The notes: generated by a model not told the origin, from the sequence alone. Numbered from the stretch's first letter, positions 33,131-42,654 are shown. The stretch: DNA of 64,000 bases from Dissulfurirhabdus thermomarina (GCF_012979235.1 NZ_JAATWC010000003.1:176492-240491); one strand, 5' to 3'. Made by a program: numbers and translations.

Positions 33131-34795
33131 TCAACCCCCGCCGCCCCCCGTGCCAAGGGGCGGGGCCGCCGTTCCCTCCCGGGCGTCCCACGTCCCGCCC
33201 AGGCTGAAGCGGCGCATCCAGCCGGGGATCTCGGCGGCGGGCAGCGGCGGGCTGACGACGAACCCCTGGACCATGTCGCACCGGAGCCGGCGAAGCGCCT
33301 CCAGGGTGGCGACGTTCTCCACCCCCTCGGCCACCACGCGGAGGTCGAGGTTGTGGGCGAGGTCGATGGTGGACCGGACGATGGCCGCGTCGTTCTCCTC
33401 CTCCACCATGTGGCGCACGAAGGACTTGTCGATCTTGATCTCGGAGGCCGGCAACTGCTTGAGGTAGGCGAAGGAGGAGTAGCCGGTGCCGAAGTCGTCG
33501 ATGGCGAGCCGGAGCCCGATCCGGTGGAGGGCCGAGATGACCTGGAGGGCCCGCTCCGGGTTCAGCATCATGCTCCCCTCGGTGAGTTCCACCATGAACC
33601 GGGAGGGGTCGCCGCCCTCGAGGTGGAAGATCCGTTCCACCTTCCGGGGGAAGTCCACGTCCTGGAGGTCCTTCACCGAGAGGTTCACCGAGACGGTGAG
33701 AACGAGGCCCTCGTGCCGCCAGGCGGTGGCCTGGCGCACGGCGTGCTCGAAGACCCAGAGCGTGAGGGGCCGGATGAGCCCGGCCTGTTCCGCCAGGGGG
33801 ATGAAGGCGTCGGAGTAGAGGAGGCCCTTCTGCTCGTGGGGCCAGCGGACCAGGGCCTCCACCCCGCGGACCCGGCCGGTGGCAAGATCCACCTTGGGCT
33901 GGTAGTGGAGGTCGAGGCGGCCCTTGTCGATGGCCTGGCGAAGCTCCCCGATGAGGGTGAGCCGCTGCCAGGTGTACTGGTCGTGCTCGGCCCGGTAGAC
34001 GGCCAGGGTCTCGCCGGCGCGCTTGGCCTCGTACATGGCGACGTCGGCCCGCTGGAGGAGGATCTCGGCGTCGTCGCCGTGGTCGGGGAAGAGGGCGATC
34101 CCGACGCTCGCCCCCACGTTCAGGCTGTGGCCCTCCACCATGAAGGGCTCGGCCAGGGCCTTGGCGATCTTCTCGGCCACGGCCGCGGCCTCGGAGACGC
34201 CGGCCCCGATGAGCACCACGGCGAACTCGTCGCCCCCGAGGCGCGAGACGGTGTCGGAGTCGCGCACCGCCTCCCGCAGCCGGGAGGCGGTGAGCTGGAG
34301 GATGTAGTCCCCGTAGAAGTGGCCCAGGGCGTCGTTGATCTCCTTGAACCGGTCGAGGTCCAGGAGGAGCACCGCCACGGCCTCGCCCCGGCGCCGGGCC
34401 AGGCTGATGGCCTGCTGGATCCGCTCGTGGAGGAGGGCGCGGTTGGGCAGCTCCGTGAGGTCGTCGTGGAGGGCCCGGTACCGCTCGAGGGCGGCGATGC
34501 GCTGGATGTTGCGGATGCTGGCGAGGCTCATCCGCACCACCAGGATCACGAAGATCCCGCCGCCGCAGAGCACCAGGGCCACCACGAGCTCCACGGGCCC
34601 GGCCCCGCTCCGGGCCACCTCGACGCCGAAGAGGACGTAGCCCACCATGAAGGCCATCACCAGGGCGCCCAGGGCCTTCCAGCGGCGGCACTGGTAGACG
34701 TCCCCCTCGCAGATGGAGCGGATGGGCGGCAGGGAGACCCCGAGGAGGAGGGTCCCCACCACGGTGAGGACGAGGGAGATTATCTGGAGCGTCAT
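33131..34795 (-). CDS. GGDEF-EAL bifunctional cyclic-di-GMP protein
   Basis: 554 residues. Three predicted N-terminal membrane helices lie within about residues 1-95 with only short loops and no obvious sensor domain. A GGDEF domain follows with intact active site RLGGDEFAVVL, then an EAL domain with GVEALVRWPH, NLSVKDL, DDFGTGYSS and EGVEN-type metal ligands. Both domains look catalytically competent, so it may make and degrade c-di-GMP. ATG at 34795 is preferred, as the upstream extension is basic and non-family. It follows its own promoter and is divergent from the MrfAB-like gene. Confidence 0.94.
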   Translation of the reverse strand: MTLQIISLVLTVVGTLLLGVSLPPIRSICEGDVYQCRRWKALGALVMAFMVGYVLFGVEVARSGAGPVELVVALVLCGGGIFVILVVRMSLASIRNIQRIAALERYRALHDDLTELPNRALLHERIQQAISLARRRGEAVAVLLLDLDRFKEINDALGHFYGDYILQLTASRLREAVRDSDTVSRLGGDEFAVVLIGAGVSEAAAVAEKIAKALAEPFMVEGHSLNVGASVGIALFPDHGDDAEILLQRADVAMYEAKRAGETLAVYRAEHDQYTWQRLTLIGELRQAIDKGRLDLHYQPKVDLATGRVRGVEALVRWPHEQKGLLYSDAFIPLAEQAGLIRPLTLWVFEHAVRQATAWRHEGLVLTVSVNLSVKDLQDVDFPRKVERIFHLEGGDPSRFMVELTEGSMMLNPERALQVISALHRIGLRLAIDDFGTGYSSFAYLKQLPASEIKIDKSFVRHMVEEENDAAIVRSTIDLAHNLDLRVVAEGVENVATLEALRRLRCDMVQGFVVSPPLPAAEIPGWMRRFSLGGTWDAREGTAAPPLGTGGGGG

Positions 34796-34853
34796 CTGGC
34801 CTTCGCGTCGCAGCGGGCTGGAGCCGGGGGCGCCGGGTGTCGGAAAGGGCCTT

Positions 34854-34882
34854 TTCTTAATCTTTCTTCGGACTCTTGTCAA
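34854..34882 (-). promoter_or_regulatory. Promoter of the GGDEF-EAL gene
   Basis: On the minus strand a perfect TTGACA (34877-34882), 17 bases, then TAAGAA (34854-34859; 3 of 6 to -10 consensus). It lies about 60 bases before the GGDEF-EAL ATG, in a short AT-rich patch that stands out in this GC-rich region. Confidence 0.5.
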
Positions 34883-34977
34883 AAACCGATGAATCCGCCG
34901 GGCGGGGCGGCTGGCCGGGGGCGGGGCGCCGTGGTAGATTTCCCCTGCCGGCGGGGACCACGTGCCGGCGCCGTTCC

Positions 34978-37872
34978 ATGACGGAATCCCGCCTCGACGA
35001 CTTCCTCCGCGCCCTCGAGGCCGCCCCCCGGCTCGGCCGCCGGGTGGTCCACCACGAGGTCATCCCCGCCCGGGCGGCCGGGTTCGCGGAGCCGGTCCGG
35101 CCCCTTCCCGGGCCCCTCCGGGCGATCCTGGACCGGGCGGGCGTCGGCGCCCTCTACCGGCACCAGGCGCGGGCCCTGGACCTCGTCCGCTCCGGCCGCG
35201 ACGTGGTGGTGGCCACCCCCACCGCCAGCGGCAAGACCCTGGTCTACAACCTGCCCGTCCTGGAGCAGGTGCTCGCCGATCCCGACAGCCGGGCCCTCTA
35301 TCTCTTTCCCCTGAAGGCCCTGGCCCAGGACCAGCTCCGGGCCCTCGAGGCCCTCACCGCCGGCTGGCCCGGGCCGGCCCGGCCGACGGCGGCGGTCTAC
35401 GACGGCGACACATCCCCCTACCGCCGGCGCCGGCTCCGCGAACGCCCTCCCAACGTGCTCCTCACCAACCCCGAGATGCTGCACCTGTCGCTCCTGGCCC
35501 ACCACCCGAGCTGGGCCGCCTTCTGGGCCGGCCTCACCCACGTGGTGGTGGACGAGGTCCACACCTACCGCGGGGTGCTCGGCTCCCACATGGCGTGGGT
35601 CCTGCGGCGCCTCGAGCGGGTGGCCGCCCGCTACGGCTCGCGCCCGGCCTACGTCTTCAGCTCCGCCACCGTGGCGAACCCCGCGGAGCTCGCCCGGAAC
35701 CTCACGGGCCGCCCGGCCGAGGCGGTCACGGAGAGCGGCGCCCCGGCGGGCGAGCGCCACGTCCTCTTCCTGGACCCGGAAGACGGGGCGGCGGCCGCGG
35801 CCATCCAGCTCCTCCGGGCCGCGCTGGAGCGGCGGCTCCGGACCATCGTCTACGCCCAGTCGCGCCGGCTCACGGAGCTCATCGCCCTCTGGGCCGCCGA
35901 GCGCTCCGGCCCCTACCGGGACCGCATCAGCGCCTACCGGGCCGGGTTCCTGCCGGAGGAACGCCGGGAGATCGAGGCCCGCCTGGCCCGGGGCGACCTC
36001 CTGGCCGTGGTCACCACCAGCGCCCTGGAGCTCGGGATCGACATCGGGACCCTGGATCTGTGCCTCCTCGTGGGCTACCCGGGCACCGTGATGGCCACCT
36101 GGCAGCGGGGGGGGCGCGTGGGCCGGGCCCGACGCCCCTCGGCCGTGGTGCTCATCGCCCAGGAAGACGCCCTGGACCAGCACTTCATGCGCCACCCGGA
36201 GGACTTCTTCCGCCGCCCGCCCGAGCCCGCGGTCCTGAACCCCGACAACCCCGTCATCGCGGCCCGGCATCTGGAATGCGCCGCCGCCGAGGCCCCCCTG
36301 GCAGCGGACGAGGCCCTCCTGGCCTCCCCGGCCGCGGCCCGTGTCGCGGCGGACCTCGAGGCCCGGGGCCGCCTCCTGCGGAGCGCCGACGGCGCCCGGC
36401 TCCACGCCGCCCGGCGGCGGCCGCACCGCGGGGTGGACCTCCGGGGCGCCGGGGGCGCGCTGCACATCGAGGACGCGGCCACCGGCGAGACCATCGGGCG
36501 GATCGACGAGTACCGCGCCCACCGCGAGACCCACCCGGGCGCGGTCTACCTCCACCGGGGCGTCACCTACCTCGTGGAGGAACTCGACCTCGAGGGGCGG
36601 AGGGTGCGCGCCCGCCCGGCCCGGGTGGACTACTTCACCCGGGTCCGCGGCCGCAAGGAGACGCAGATCCTCGAGGTCCTGGACCGGCGGCCGGCGGCCG
36701 GGACCCGGGTGGGGCTCGCCCGGATCCGGGTCACCGACCGGGTGACGGGCTACGAGCGCCGGCGCGTTCGGGGCCAGGCCCTGCTCACCGTGGTGCCGCT
36801 GGAGCTGCCCCCGCGGGTCTTCGAGACCGAGGGCCTCTGGATCGAGGTCCCCGCCCCGGTGCAGGCCGCGGTGGAGCGGGCCTTCCTCCACTTCATGGGG
36901 GGCATCCACGCCATGGAGCACGCCGCCATCGGGATCCTGCCGCTCCTGGTGCTCGCGGACAGGAACGACCTGGGCGGGATCTCCACGCCCCGCCACCCGG
37001 ACCTGGAGACCGCCGCGGTCTTCATCTACGACGGCGTCCCGGGCGGCGTGGGGCTTTCGCGCCTCGCCTTCCAGCGGGCCGAGGACCTCTTGGAGGAGAC
37101 CCTCCGGGCCGTCCGGGACTGCCCCTGCGAGCTGGGGTGCCCCTCCTGCGTCCACTCCCCGAAGTGCGGCTCGGGCAACCGGCCCATCGACAAGGCCGCC
37201 GCCCTGGCCGTCCTGGAGGGGCTCTGCACCGGGCGGGCCGCCGCCGCGGAACGGCCGGCGCCGCCGAAGCCGCCGCCCCCCCCGGCGGCTCCCGGGCCGG
37301 CCGAGCGCCCCCGGGCACGGCCGGCGCGCCCTTCGCCCCGCTTCGGGGTCTTCGACCTCGAGACCCGCCGTTCCGCCGAGGAGGTGGGCGGCTGGCACCG
37401 GGCGGAGCGCATGGGGGTGAGCGTCGCCGTGCTCTACGAGGCGGAGGGGGACGCCTTCCATGTCTTCACCGAGGAGCGGATCCCGGAACTCGCGGAGCGG
37501 GTCCGGGCCCTGGACCTCCTGGTGGGCTTCAACGTGAAGCGCTTCGACTACCGGGTGCTCGGCGCCTACGGCGGCCTCGACTGGCACGCGCTGCCCACCC
37601 TGGACATCCTGGAGGAGGTGCACCGCCGGCTCGGCTACCGACTCTCCCTGGACCACCTGGCGGCCGAGACCCTCGGGGCGCGGAAATCCGCCGACGGGCT
37701 CCAGGCCCTCCGGTGGTGGCGGGAGGGCCGGATGGACCTCCTGGCGGCCTATTGCCGCGAGGACGTGCTCCTCACCCGCGACCTCTACCTCTTCGGCCGC
37801 CGAAACGGCTACCTCCTCTTCCGGAACAAGGCCGGGTCCCGGGTGCGGATCCCGGTGGCGTGGGGCCCGTGA
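34978..37872 (+). CDS. Fused MrfA (YprA)-like DEAD/DEAH helicase and MrfB (YprB)-like DEDD exonuclease
   Basis: 964 residues. The N-terminal about 750 form an SF2 helicase: ATPTASGKTLVYN, VVDEVHTYRG, FSSATVANP, and the C-terminal lobe with TTSALELGIDIG and QRGGRVGRARR. A DUF1998 region follows, ending in the four-Cys metal site CPCELGCPSC...CG typical of MrfA. After a Pro/Ala linker (about 745-785), residues 790-964 are an RNase H-like exonuclease with FDLETR, VGFNVKRFDYRVL and YCREDVLLTRDLY, the acidic DEDD-type residues of MrfB. In Bacillus the two are separate proteins acting together in excision of mitomycin-type DNA lesions. The ATG at 34978 gives the family N terminus. Confidence 0.9.
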   Translation: MTESRLDDFLRALEAAPRLGRRVVHHEVIPARAAGFAEPVRPLPGPLRAILDRAGVGALYRHQARALDLVRSGRDVVVATPTASGKTLVYNLPVLEQVLADPDSRALYLFPLKALAQDQLRALEALTAGWPGPARPTAAVYDGDTSPYRRRRLRERPPNVLLTNPEMLHLSLLAHHPSWAAFWAGLTHVVVDEVHTYRGVLGSHMAWVLRRLERVAARYGSRPAYVFSSATVANPAELARNLTGRPAEAVTESGAPAGERHVLFLDPEDGAAAAAIQLLRAALERRLRTIVYAQSRRLTELIALWAAERSGPYRDRISAYRAGFLPEERREIEARLARGDLLAVVTTSALELGIDIGTLDLCLLVGYPGTVMATWQRGGRVGRARRPSAVVLIAQEDALDQHFMRHPEDFFRRPPEPAVLNPDNPVIAARHLECAAAEAPLAADEALLASPAAARVAADLEARGRLLRSADGARLHAARRRPHRGVDLRGAGGALHIEDAATGETIGRIDEYRAHRETHPGAVYLHRGVTYLVEELDLEGRRVRARPARVDYFTRVRGRKETQILEVLDRRPAAGTRVGLARIRVTDRVTGYERRRVRGQALLTVVPLELPPRVFETEGLWIEVPAPVQAAVERAFLHFMGGIHAMEHAAIGILPLLVLADRNDLGGISTPRHPDLETAAVFIYDGVPGGVGLSRLAFQRAEDLLEETLRAVRDCPCELGCPSCVHSPKCGSGNRPIDKAAALAVLEGLCTGRAAAAERPAPPKPPPPPAAPGPAERPRARPARPSPRFGVFDLETRRSAEEVGGWHRAERMGVSVAVLYEAEGDAFHVFTEERIPELAERVRALDLLVGFNVKRFDYRVLGAYGGLDWHALPTLDILEEVHRRLGYRLSLDHLAAETLGARKSADGLQALRWWREGRMDLLAAYCREDVLLTRDLYLFGRRNGYLLFRNKAGSRVRIPVAWGP

Positions 37873-38969
37873 GGCCGCCCCTCGCCGCCGCCTGCGGCCT
37901 CTGGCTCGCCGCAGCCGCGGCGGCCGCCGCGGCGCCCCCGCCGCCGGTGGTGGACCTCCACTGCCACGCGGCGGGCATCGGCGCCGGGGGGAGCGGGTGC
38001 TTCGTCTCGGCGGCCCTCCGCCGGAACTGGCGCTTCCCCGTCTTCCTGCGGGCCTTCGGGGTCACCGAGGGGGATCTCCGCCGGGAGGGCGACGCCCTTC
38101 TCATCCGGCGCCTTTCGGAGCGCCTCGCCGCCGCGCGCCTCGTGGACGCCGCGGTGGTCCTGGCCTTGGACGGGGTGGTGGGGCCGGACGGCGCCCTGGA
38201 CCGGGAACGGACCGAGATCTACGTGCCCAACGCCTTCGTGGCACGCGAGACCACCCGCTTCCCCAACCTCCTCTTCGGGGCCAGCATCAACCCCTACCGG
38301 GCCGACGCCCTGGAACGGCTCGACCGGGCCGCCCGCCAGGGGGCCGTTCTGGTCAAGTGGCTGCCCGACGTCCAGCTCATCGACCCCGCAGACCCGCGCC
38401 TCGTCCCCTTCTACCGCCGGCTGCGCGAGCTGGGGCTCCCGCTCCTGGTGCACACGGGGCTGGAGCGCTCCTTCACCCGCTCCCGGGACGACCTCGGCGA
38501 CCCGGCCCGGCTCGAGCTCCCCCTCCGGGAGGGGGTCACCGTCATCGCGGCCCATGCCGCGGCCAACGGCGCCCGCGGCGGCCGCCCCTACCAGGAGACG
38601 CTCTTCGTCCTCCTCGCCCGCTACCCGAACCTCTACGCCGACGTCTCGAGCCTCACCCAGGTGAACAAGCGGGCGGGGCTCTTCCGGCTGCTCCGCCGGC
38701 CGGAGCTCTTCCCCCGCCTGGTCTACGGGACGGACATGCCGCTGATCGCAACCCCCCTGGTCTCGCCCCTCTTCTTCGCCTTCCGGGTGGGGTGGCGGGA
38801 CCTCTGGGCCGTGCTCCGTGAGCCGAACCCGTGGGACCGGGACGTGCGGCTCAAGCGGGCCCTGGGGTTCCCCGGGGCGGTCTTCACCCGGAGCGCCGAG
38901 GTGCTGGGCCTCGTCCGGGGGGCGGACGGGCGGATCGAGAAGAAGGGGCGGGGCGAAGCGCCCCGATGA
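37869..38969 (+). CDS. Exported amidohydrolase-family protein
   Basis: 366 residues, starting with GTG in a GTGA overlap with the helicase-exonuclease. The N terminus is an Ala-rich signal peptide (about 1-23). The rest is a TIM-barrel amidohydrolase of the amidohydrolase_2 type: VVDLHCHAAG (metal His pair), FGASINPYR, VKWLPDVQLIDPADPR, LLVHTG, IAAHAAANGARGG and YGTDMPL (catalytic Asp). Relatives are metal-dependent hydrolases or decarboxylases. A periplasmic location is unusual for the family and is predicted from the signal only. The substrate is unknown. Confidence 0.85.
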   Translation: MRPPLAAACGLWLAAAAAAAAAPPPPVVDLHCHAAGIGAGGSGCFVSAALRRNWRFPVFLRAFGVTEGDLRREGDALLIRRLSERLAAARLVDAAVVLALDGVVGPDGALDRERTEIYVPNAFVARETTRFPNLLFGASINPYRADALERLDRAARQGAVLVKWLPDVQLIDPADPRLVPFYRRLRELGLPLLVHTGLERSFTRSRDDLGDPARLELPLREGVTVIAAHAAANGARGGRPYQETLFVLLARYPNLYADVSSLTQVNKRAGLFRLLRRPELFPRLVYGTDMPLIATPLVSPLFFAFRVGWRDLWAVLREPNPWDRDVRLKRALGFPGAVFTRSAEVLGLVRGADGRIEKKGRGEAPR

Positions 38970-39094
38970 TGGGAGCCCCCGCCCCCGGCGCGCGCCGGAA
39001 CGGCACAGGAAGAGCCCGGCCTTTGGACCGGGCGGGAAACGGCCGGCCGGTGGAAGGGCGGCAAGAGGCGGGTGGGCCGGAGGCCCCGCGCCCG

Positions 39095-42000
39095 TCACGA
39101 GAAGAGGCGCTCGAGATCCTCCCGCGTCAGCTCCCGGACGGGGTTCCGCCCGCCGGCCAGCACCGCCCGGACCGCCTCCTGCTTCCGCTCCTGGAGGGCC
39201 CGGACCTTCTCCTCCACCGTCTCCGCGCTGACCAGCCGGTAGGTGAAGACGCGCCTCTCCTGCCCGATCCGGTGGGCCCGGTCCACGGCCTGGGCCTCCA
39301 CGGCGGGGTTCCACCAGGGATCCACCAGGAAGACGTAGTCCGCGGCGGTGAGGTTGAGCCCCACCCCGCCGGCCCGGAGGCTGACCAGGAAGACCGGAAC
39401 CTCCCCGGCCTGGAAGCGGGCGATGCGGCGTGCCCGGGCGGCCCGCGGCGTTCGCCCCTCCATGGACTCGAAGGGGATCCCCGCGTCGGCGAGGGCTTGG
39501 CGGAGCAGGGCGAGAAAACTCGTGAACTGCGAGAAGACCAGGGCCCGGTGCCCGCCCTCCACGGCCCCCCGGACGAGCTCCATGAGCTTTTCGAGCTTGC
39601 CGGAACCCGCCGCCTCCGCCCCCACGAGGCCCGGGTGGACCGCCGCCTGCCGGAGCCGCAGGAGCCCCTCGAGGACCTTCATCCGGGCCCGGGCAACCCC
39701 GCGCCGGTCCACGGCGGCCAGCACCTCCCCCCGGTAGTGGTCCCGGAGCCGGGCGTAGACCCGGGCCTGCCCCGGGGTCATGGGGCAGGTGACCACGTGC
39801 TCCACCTTCTCGGGCAGTTCCGCCGCCACCTCTTCCTTGGTGCGGCGCAGGACGAAGGGCCGGACCAGGTCCCGGAGCGCGGCGGCCGCCGCCGGGTCCC
39901 CCGCCGCGAGAGGCCGGACGAAGTTCCGCTCGAACCGGGCCAGGGGCCCCAGGAGGCCCGGGTTCAGGAACTCCATCTGCGACCAGAGTTCCCCGGCGTG
40001 GTTCTCGATGGGCGTCCCGGTGAGGCAGAGCCGGTGGCGGGCCCGGAGGAGCCGCACGGCCTTGGCCGCCTGGGAGGCGGGGTTCTTGACGGCCTGGCTC
40101 TCGTCGAGGACCACGTAGTGGAAGGGGATCTCCCGGAGCCGGGCGATGTCACGCCGGAGCACCCCGTAGGTGGTGACGAGGAGGTCCGGCAGCAGGCCCG
40201 AAAGGCGCCGGTCGCGCCTCGGGCCGGCGTGGACCCCGGTCTCGAGGGCCGGGGCGAAGCGCCGGGCCTCCTCCACCCAGTTGTGCACGAGGGAAGTCGG
40301 GGCCACCACCAGGGAAGGGCCGCGGCCCCGCTCCCGGAGGAGCCAGGCCAGGACCTGGACGGTCTTTCCGAGCCCCATGTCGTCGGCCAGGATGCCGCCG
40401 AGGCCGAAGTCCTTCAGGAAGCCGAACCAGCCCAGTGCCTCGCGCTGGTAGGGCCGGAGCCGGCCCCGGAACTCCCGGGGGGCCGGGAGGGGCCGGATCC
40501 CGGTGAACCCCTCGAGGGCCCGGCGCATCTCGTCGAACCGGGCGTCCGTCTCCACCTCCGCCGCCTCGGCGAGCATGGCGTCGAGGAGCAGGGCGTGGGA
40601 GGATCGGAACCGGAAGCCCCCCTTGGCGCCGCCCGTGGCCTCGGCCAGCTCCATGGCCGGGGCGTGCCGGGCGAACCACTCTTCCGGGAGGAGCCCCACG
40701 GACCCGTCGTCGAGGCGGACCAGGCGCCGCCCCTGGAGGTAGGCCCGGACGGCCCGGGGCAGCGGGACCTGGACGCCCCCGAAATCGAGCGTGCCCCGGA
40801 GGTCGAACCAGTCCACTCCGGAGGCCACCTGGAGGCGGCGGATCCGCCCGGCCCGGAGCGGACGGCCGCCCTCGGCCTCGACGTGCCAGCCCTCCGAGGC
40901 CAGTTCCCCGAGGGCCCTCGCTGCGGCGGCGAGGCCGCACTCGAAGCCGCCGTGCGCCAGGGGGCGGAACCCCGCCTCGCGGAGGCGCCCGGCGGCCGCC
41001 GCCTCGGCGGAGAGATCCCGCGCGATGCGCCGCCACCTCCCGGCGTCGAGGATCTCCCCGGCCGGGTCGCCCGGGTCCGCCACGAGGCCCTCGTAGGAGA
41101 AGGTGAGCCCGGCCTCGACCCGGTCTTCCCTGAGCCGCACCACCAGCCGGGGCTCGGGCCCAATGCCCCGGACCAGCGGCGGGGCGAGCCGCCCCTCGAC
41201 CCGCACCGGGGGCAGGCCGGAGACCCGCTCCGCCCACGCCAGGAGGTCGGCCAGTTCCTCCCGGGGCACCGGCACCCCCGGCCGGGCCAGCAGGCGCCGG
41301 GCGACCCGCGGGTCCACGTCCGCCAGGACGTGGAGGCGGCCGCCGGCCACGAAGAAGACCGGCCGGGTGCGGAAGACCTCGGCCACCTGCTCCGGCCCGG
41401 CGGTCTCGCCGGAGGGGAAACAGAGGACGGGCGCCAGCAGGGGATCGCCCTCCGGGTCGCCGGGCGGCGGGGCGAGCCGGAGCTCGAGGCGCACCCGGCC
41501 CGGGCCGCCGGGGCGCAGGGGATCGGCCAGGACCTCCTCCCCCCGGCTCACGCGGCAGCGGCCCGTCTCGGCCAGGAGCGGCAGCAAGACCTCGAGGTCG
41601 CGCGGCGACGGTGCCACCCGCTCGAGGTGCCCCGGGCCCAGCCGCCAGCCGCCCCCGTACACCCCCTGCACCCGGGCGACGTCGGAGAGCACGGCCAGCA
41701 GCGTCCGGTCCGCCCGGGGAAGGTCGCCGCGGTCCAGGGTGGCGGTTCGGAGGCGCCGGGGCCGTCCCGGCCGCCCGTCCTTCCGGACGTAGCGTTCCTG
41801 CACCGTGAGGGTGGGCACCGGCTCCACCTGGAGGTGGTACTCCAGCCGGAAGGTGCCGGGGGCGCCCTCGGGCTCGGTCCCGGGCCCGGAGGGGGCCCAC
41901 AGCCCCGGGTCGAGGACCTGGCGCCAGTCTTCGGGGGGAGCGACGGCCGCGGCGGGCCGGCGGCCGGCCCGGTCGGCCTCCAGCAAGGCGGCCCAGAGAT

Positions 42001-42274
42001 GCTTGCAGAAGAAGCCCTGGCGGAAGAAGGGACAGGTGCAGCCGAGGTCCACCGCCAGGGGCGCAAGCGGGTCCCGCTTGGCCCACACGGCGTAATCGCG
42101 CTCGCCCTGGACCACGCCCCGAATCTCCGCCGGCGAGACGCGCTCGAGATGCACCCGCCCCTCCCGGGCGTAGCGCTCCCCCCGGCCGCGGATCACCGGG
42201 AGGAAAAGGGGCCGGACCGCGTCGCACCAGGAGAGGCCGCCGGTTTTGGGTTTTTGCAGGTTTGCGCGTGCCAT
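39095..42274 (-). CDS. SWIM zinc-finger SNF2-family helicase
   Basis: 1,059 residues. A SWIM finger near residues 79-94 (CTCPFFRQGFFCKH; CxC...CxH) precedes a long middle region and a C-terminal SNF2 ATPase: DDMGLGKTVQVLAWLL, VVAPTSLVHNW, DESQAVKNPASQ, LTGTPIENH, and the helicase C lobe with LSLRAGGVGLNLTAADYV and DRAHRIGQ. Bacterial SWIM-SNF2 proteins (HepA/RapA relatives) are DNA translocases that may remodel protein-DNA complexes. Here it stands alone. ATG at 42274 lies about 40 bases downstream of a consensus -10. Confidence 0.94.
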   Translation of the reverse strand: MARANLQKPKTGGLSWCDAVRPLFLPVIRGRGERYAREGRVHLERVSPAEIRGVVQGERDYAVWAKRDPLAPLAVDLGCTCPFFRQGFFCKHLWAALLEADRAGRRPAAAVAPPEDWRQVLDPGLWAPSGPGTEPEGAPGTFRLEYHLQVEPVPTLTVQERYVRKDGRPGRPRRLRTATLDRGDLPRADRTLLAVLSDVARVQGVYGGGWRLGPGHLERVAPSPRDLEVLLPLLAETGRCRVSRGEEVLADPLRPGGPGRVRLELRLAPPPGDPEGDPLLAPVLCFPSGETAGPEQVAEVFRTRPVFFVAGGRLHVLADVDPRVARRLLARPGVPVPREELADLLAWAERVSGLPPVRVEGRLAPPLVRGIGPEPRLVVRLREDRVEAGLTFSYEGLVADPGDPAGEILDAGRWRRIARDLSAEAAAAGRLREAGFRPLAHGGFECGLAAAARALGELASEGWHVEAEGGRPLRAGRIRRLQVASGVDWFDLRGTLDFGGVQVPLPRAVRAYLQGRRLVRLDDGSVGLLPEEWFARHAPAMELAEATGGAKGGFRFRSSHALLLDAMLAEAAEVETDARFDEMRRALEGFTGIRPLPAPREFRGRLRPYQREALGWFGFLKDFGLGGILADDMGLGKTVQVLAWLLRERGRGPSLVVAPTSLVHNWVEEARRFAPALETGVHAGPRRDRRLSGLLPDLLVTTYGVLRRDIARLREIPFHYVVLDESQAVKNPASQAAKAVRLLRARHRLCLTGTPIENHAGELWSQMEFLNPGLLGPLARFERNFVRPLAAGDPAAAAALRDLVRPFVLRRTKEEVAAELPEKVEHVVTCPMTPGQARVYARLRDHYRGEVLAAVDRRGVARARMKVLEGLLRLRQAAVHPGLVGAEAAGSGKLEKLMELVRGAVEGGHRALVFSQFTSFLALLRQALADAGIPFESMEGRTPRAARARRIARFQAGEVPVFLVSLRAGGVGLNLTAADYVFLVDPWWNPAVEAQAVDRAHRIGQERRVFTYRLVSAETVEEKVRALQERKQEAVRAVLAGGRNPVRELTREDLERLFS

Positions 42275-42313
42275 GGGCGAAGGGCCCCCGGCCTCCGGCC
42301 CGGGGAACTACCT

Positions 42314-42319
42314 ATTATA
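42314..42319 (-). promoter_or_regulatory. Consensus -10 box for the SWIM-SNF2 gene
   Basis: A perfect TATAAT on the minus strand, 40 bases upstream of the ATG. The -35 at 17 bases is poor (TTCTTC), so this is only a partial promoter call. Confidence 0.5.
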
Positions 42320-42349
42320 ATCCGGGGGCGGCCGGTGAAGAAGGGTGGC

Positions 42350-42380
42350 GGCCGATCCCGCCGGGGCGGCGGGATCGGCC
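42350..42380. repeat. 13-bp-stem palindrome upstream of tRNA-Asn
   Basis: GGCCGATCCCGCC and its exact reverse complement surround a 5-base loop. A related hairpin, ATCCCGCCC/GGGCGGGAT, lies at 42445-42463. Both flank the tRNA-like fragment, so this is a small hairpin-rich patch at the border between core and island. Confidence 0.6.
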
Positions 42381-42423
42381 GGTGTTGACGATGCCCGGCC
42401 CCATTGGTACATTCACGCCGTTC

Positions 42424-42442
42424 CGGCAGAGCGGGTGGCTGT
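42424..42442 (+). pseudogene. Partial duplicate of tRNA-Asn
   Basis: A 19-base match to the D-arm and anticodon stem of the intact tRNA-Asn (identical to 42507-42525), 83 bases upstream of it. The similarity then decays, though GGCGG and TCGA of the T-arm can still be placed. It folds into no tRNA. It may be a remnant of a recombination or integration event at this tRNA. Confidence 0.55.
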
Positions 42443-42490
42443 CAATCCCGCCCAGGGCGGGATCGGCGGCTCGATGACAACTGAATATGT

Positions 42491-42566
42491 TCCCCGGTAG
42501 CTCAATCGGCAGAGCGGGTGGCTGTTAACCACTAGGTTGGCGGTTCGAGTCCGTCCCGGGGAGCCA
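42491..42566 (+). tRNA. tRNA-Asn (GTT anticodon)
   Basis: Complete cloverleaf: acceptor TCCCCGG with CCGGGGA, D-arm with GCTCAATCGGCAGAGC, anticodon stem GGTGG/CCACT with loop CTGTTAA (anticodon GTT), T-arm GGCGG TTCGAGT CCGTC, and an encoded CCA. It marks the point where base composition drops and accessory genes begin, so it is the likely integration site of the island. Confidence 0.97.
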
Positions 42567-42608
42567 GATTTCAATCCGCCAACTCTGGCGGTTCTTAGTT
42601 AACGCGAG

Positions 42609-42645
42609 GCCCCGTCGGGATGACCCGGCGGGGTCTTTGCTTTTC
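42609..42645 (+). terminator. Terminator after tRNA-Asn
   Basis: GCCCCGTCGGG pairs with CCCGGCGGGGT (11 bp, two G-U pairs) around an ATGA loop, followed by CTTTGCTTTTCT. Confidence 0.75.
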
Positions 42646-42654
42646 TCCTTGATT

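Noticed and set aside
34962..38969. 1,335-codon plus-strand frame covering helicase and amidohydrolase
   Set aside because: Only its last 367 codons (from GTG 37869) have family motifs; the rest is a shadow frame of the MrfAB-like gene.
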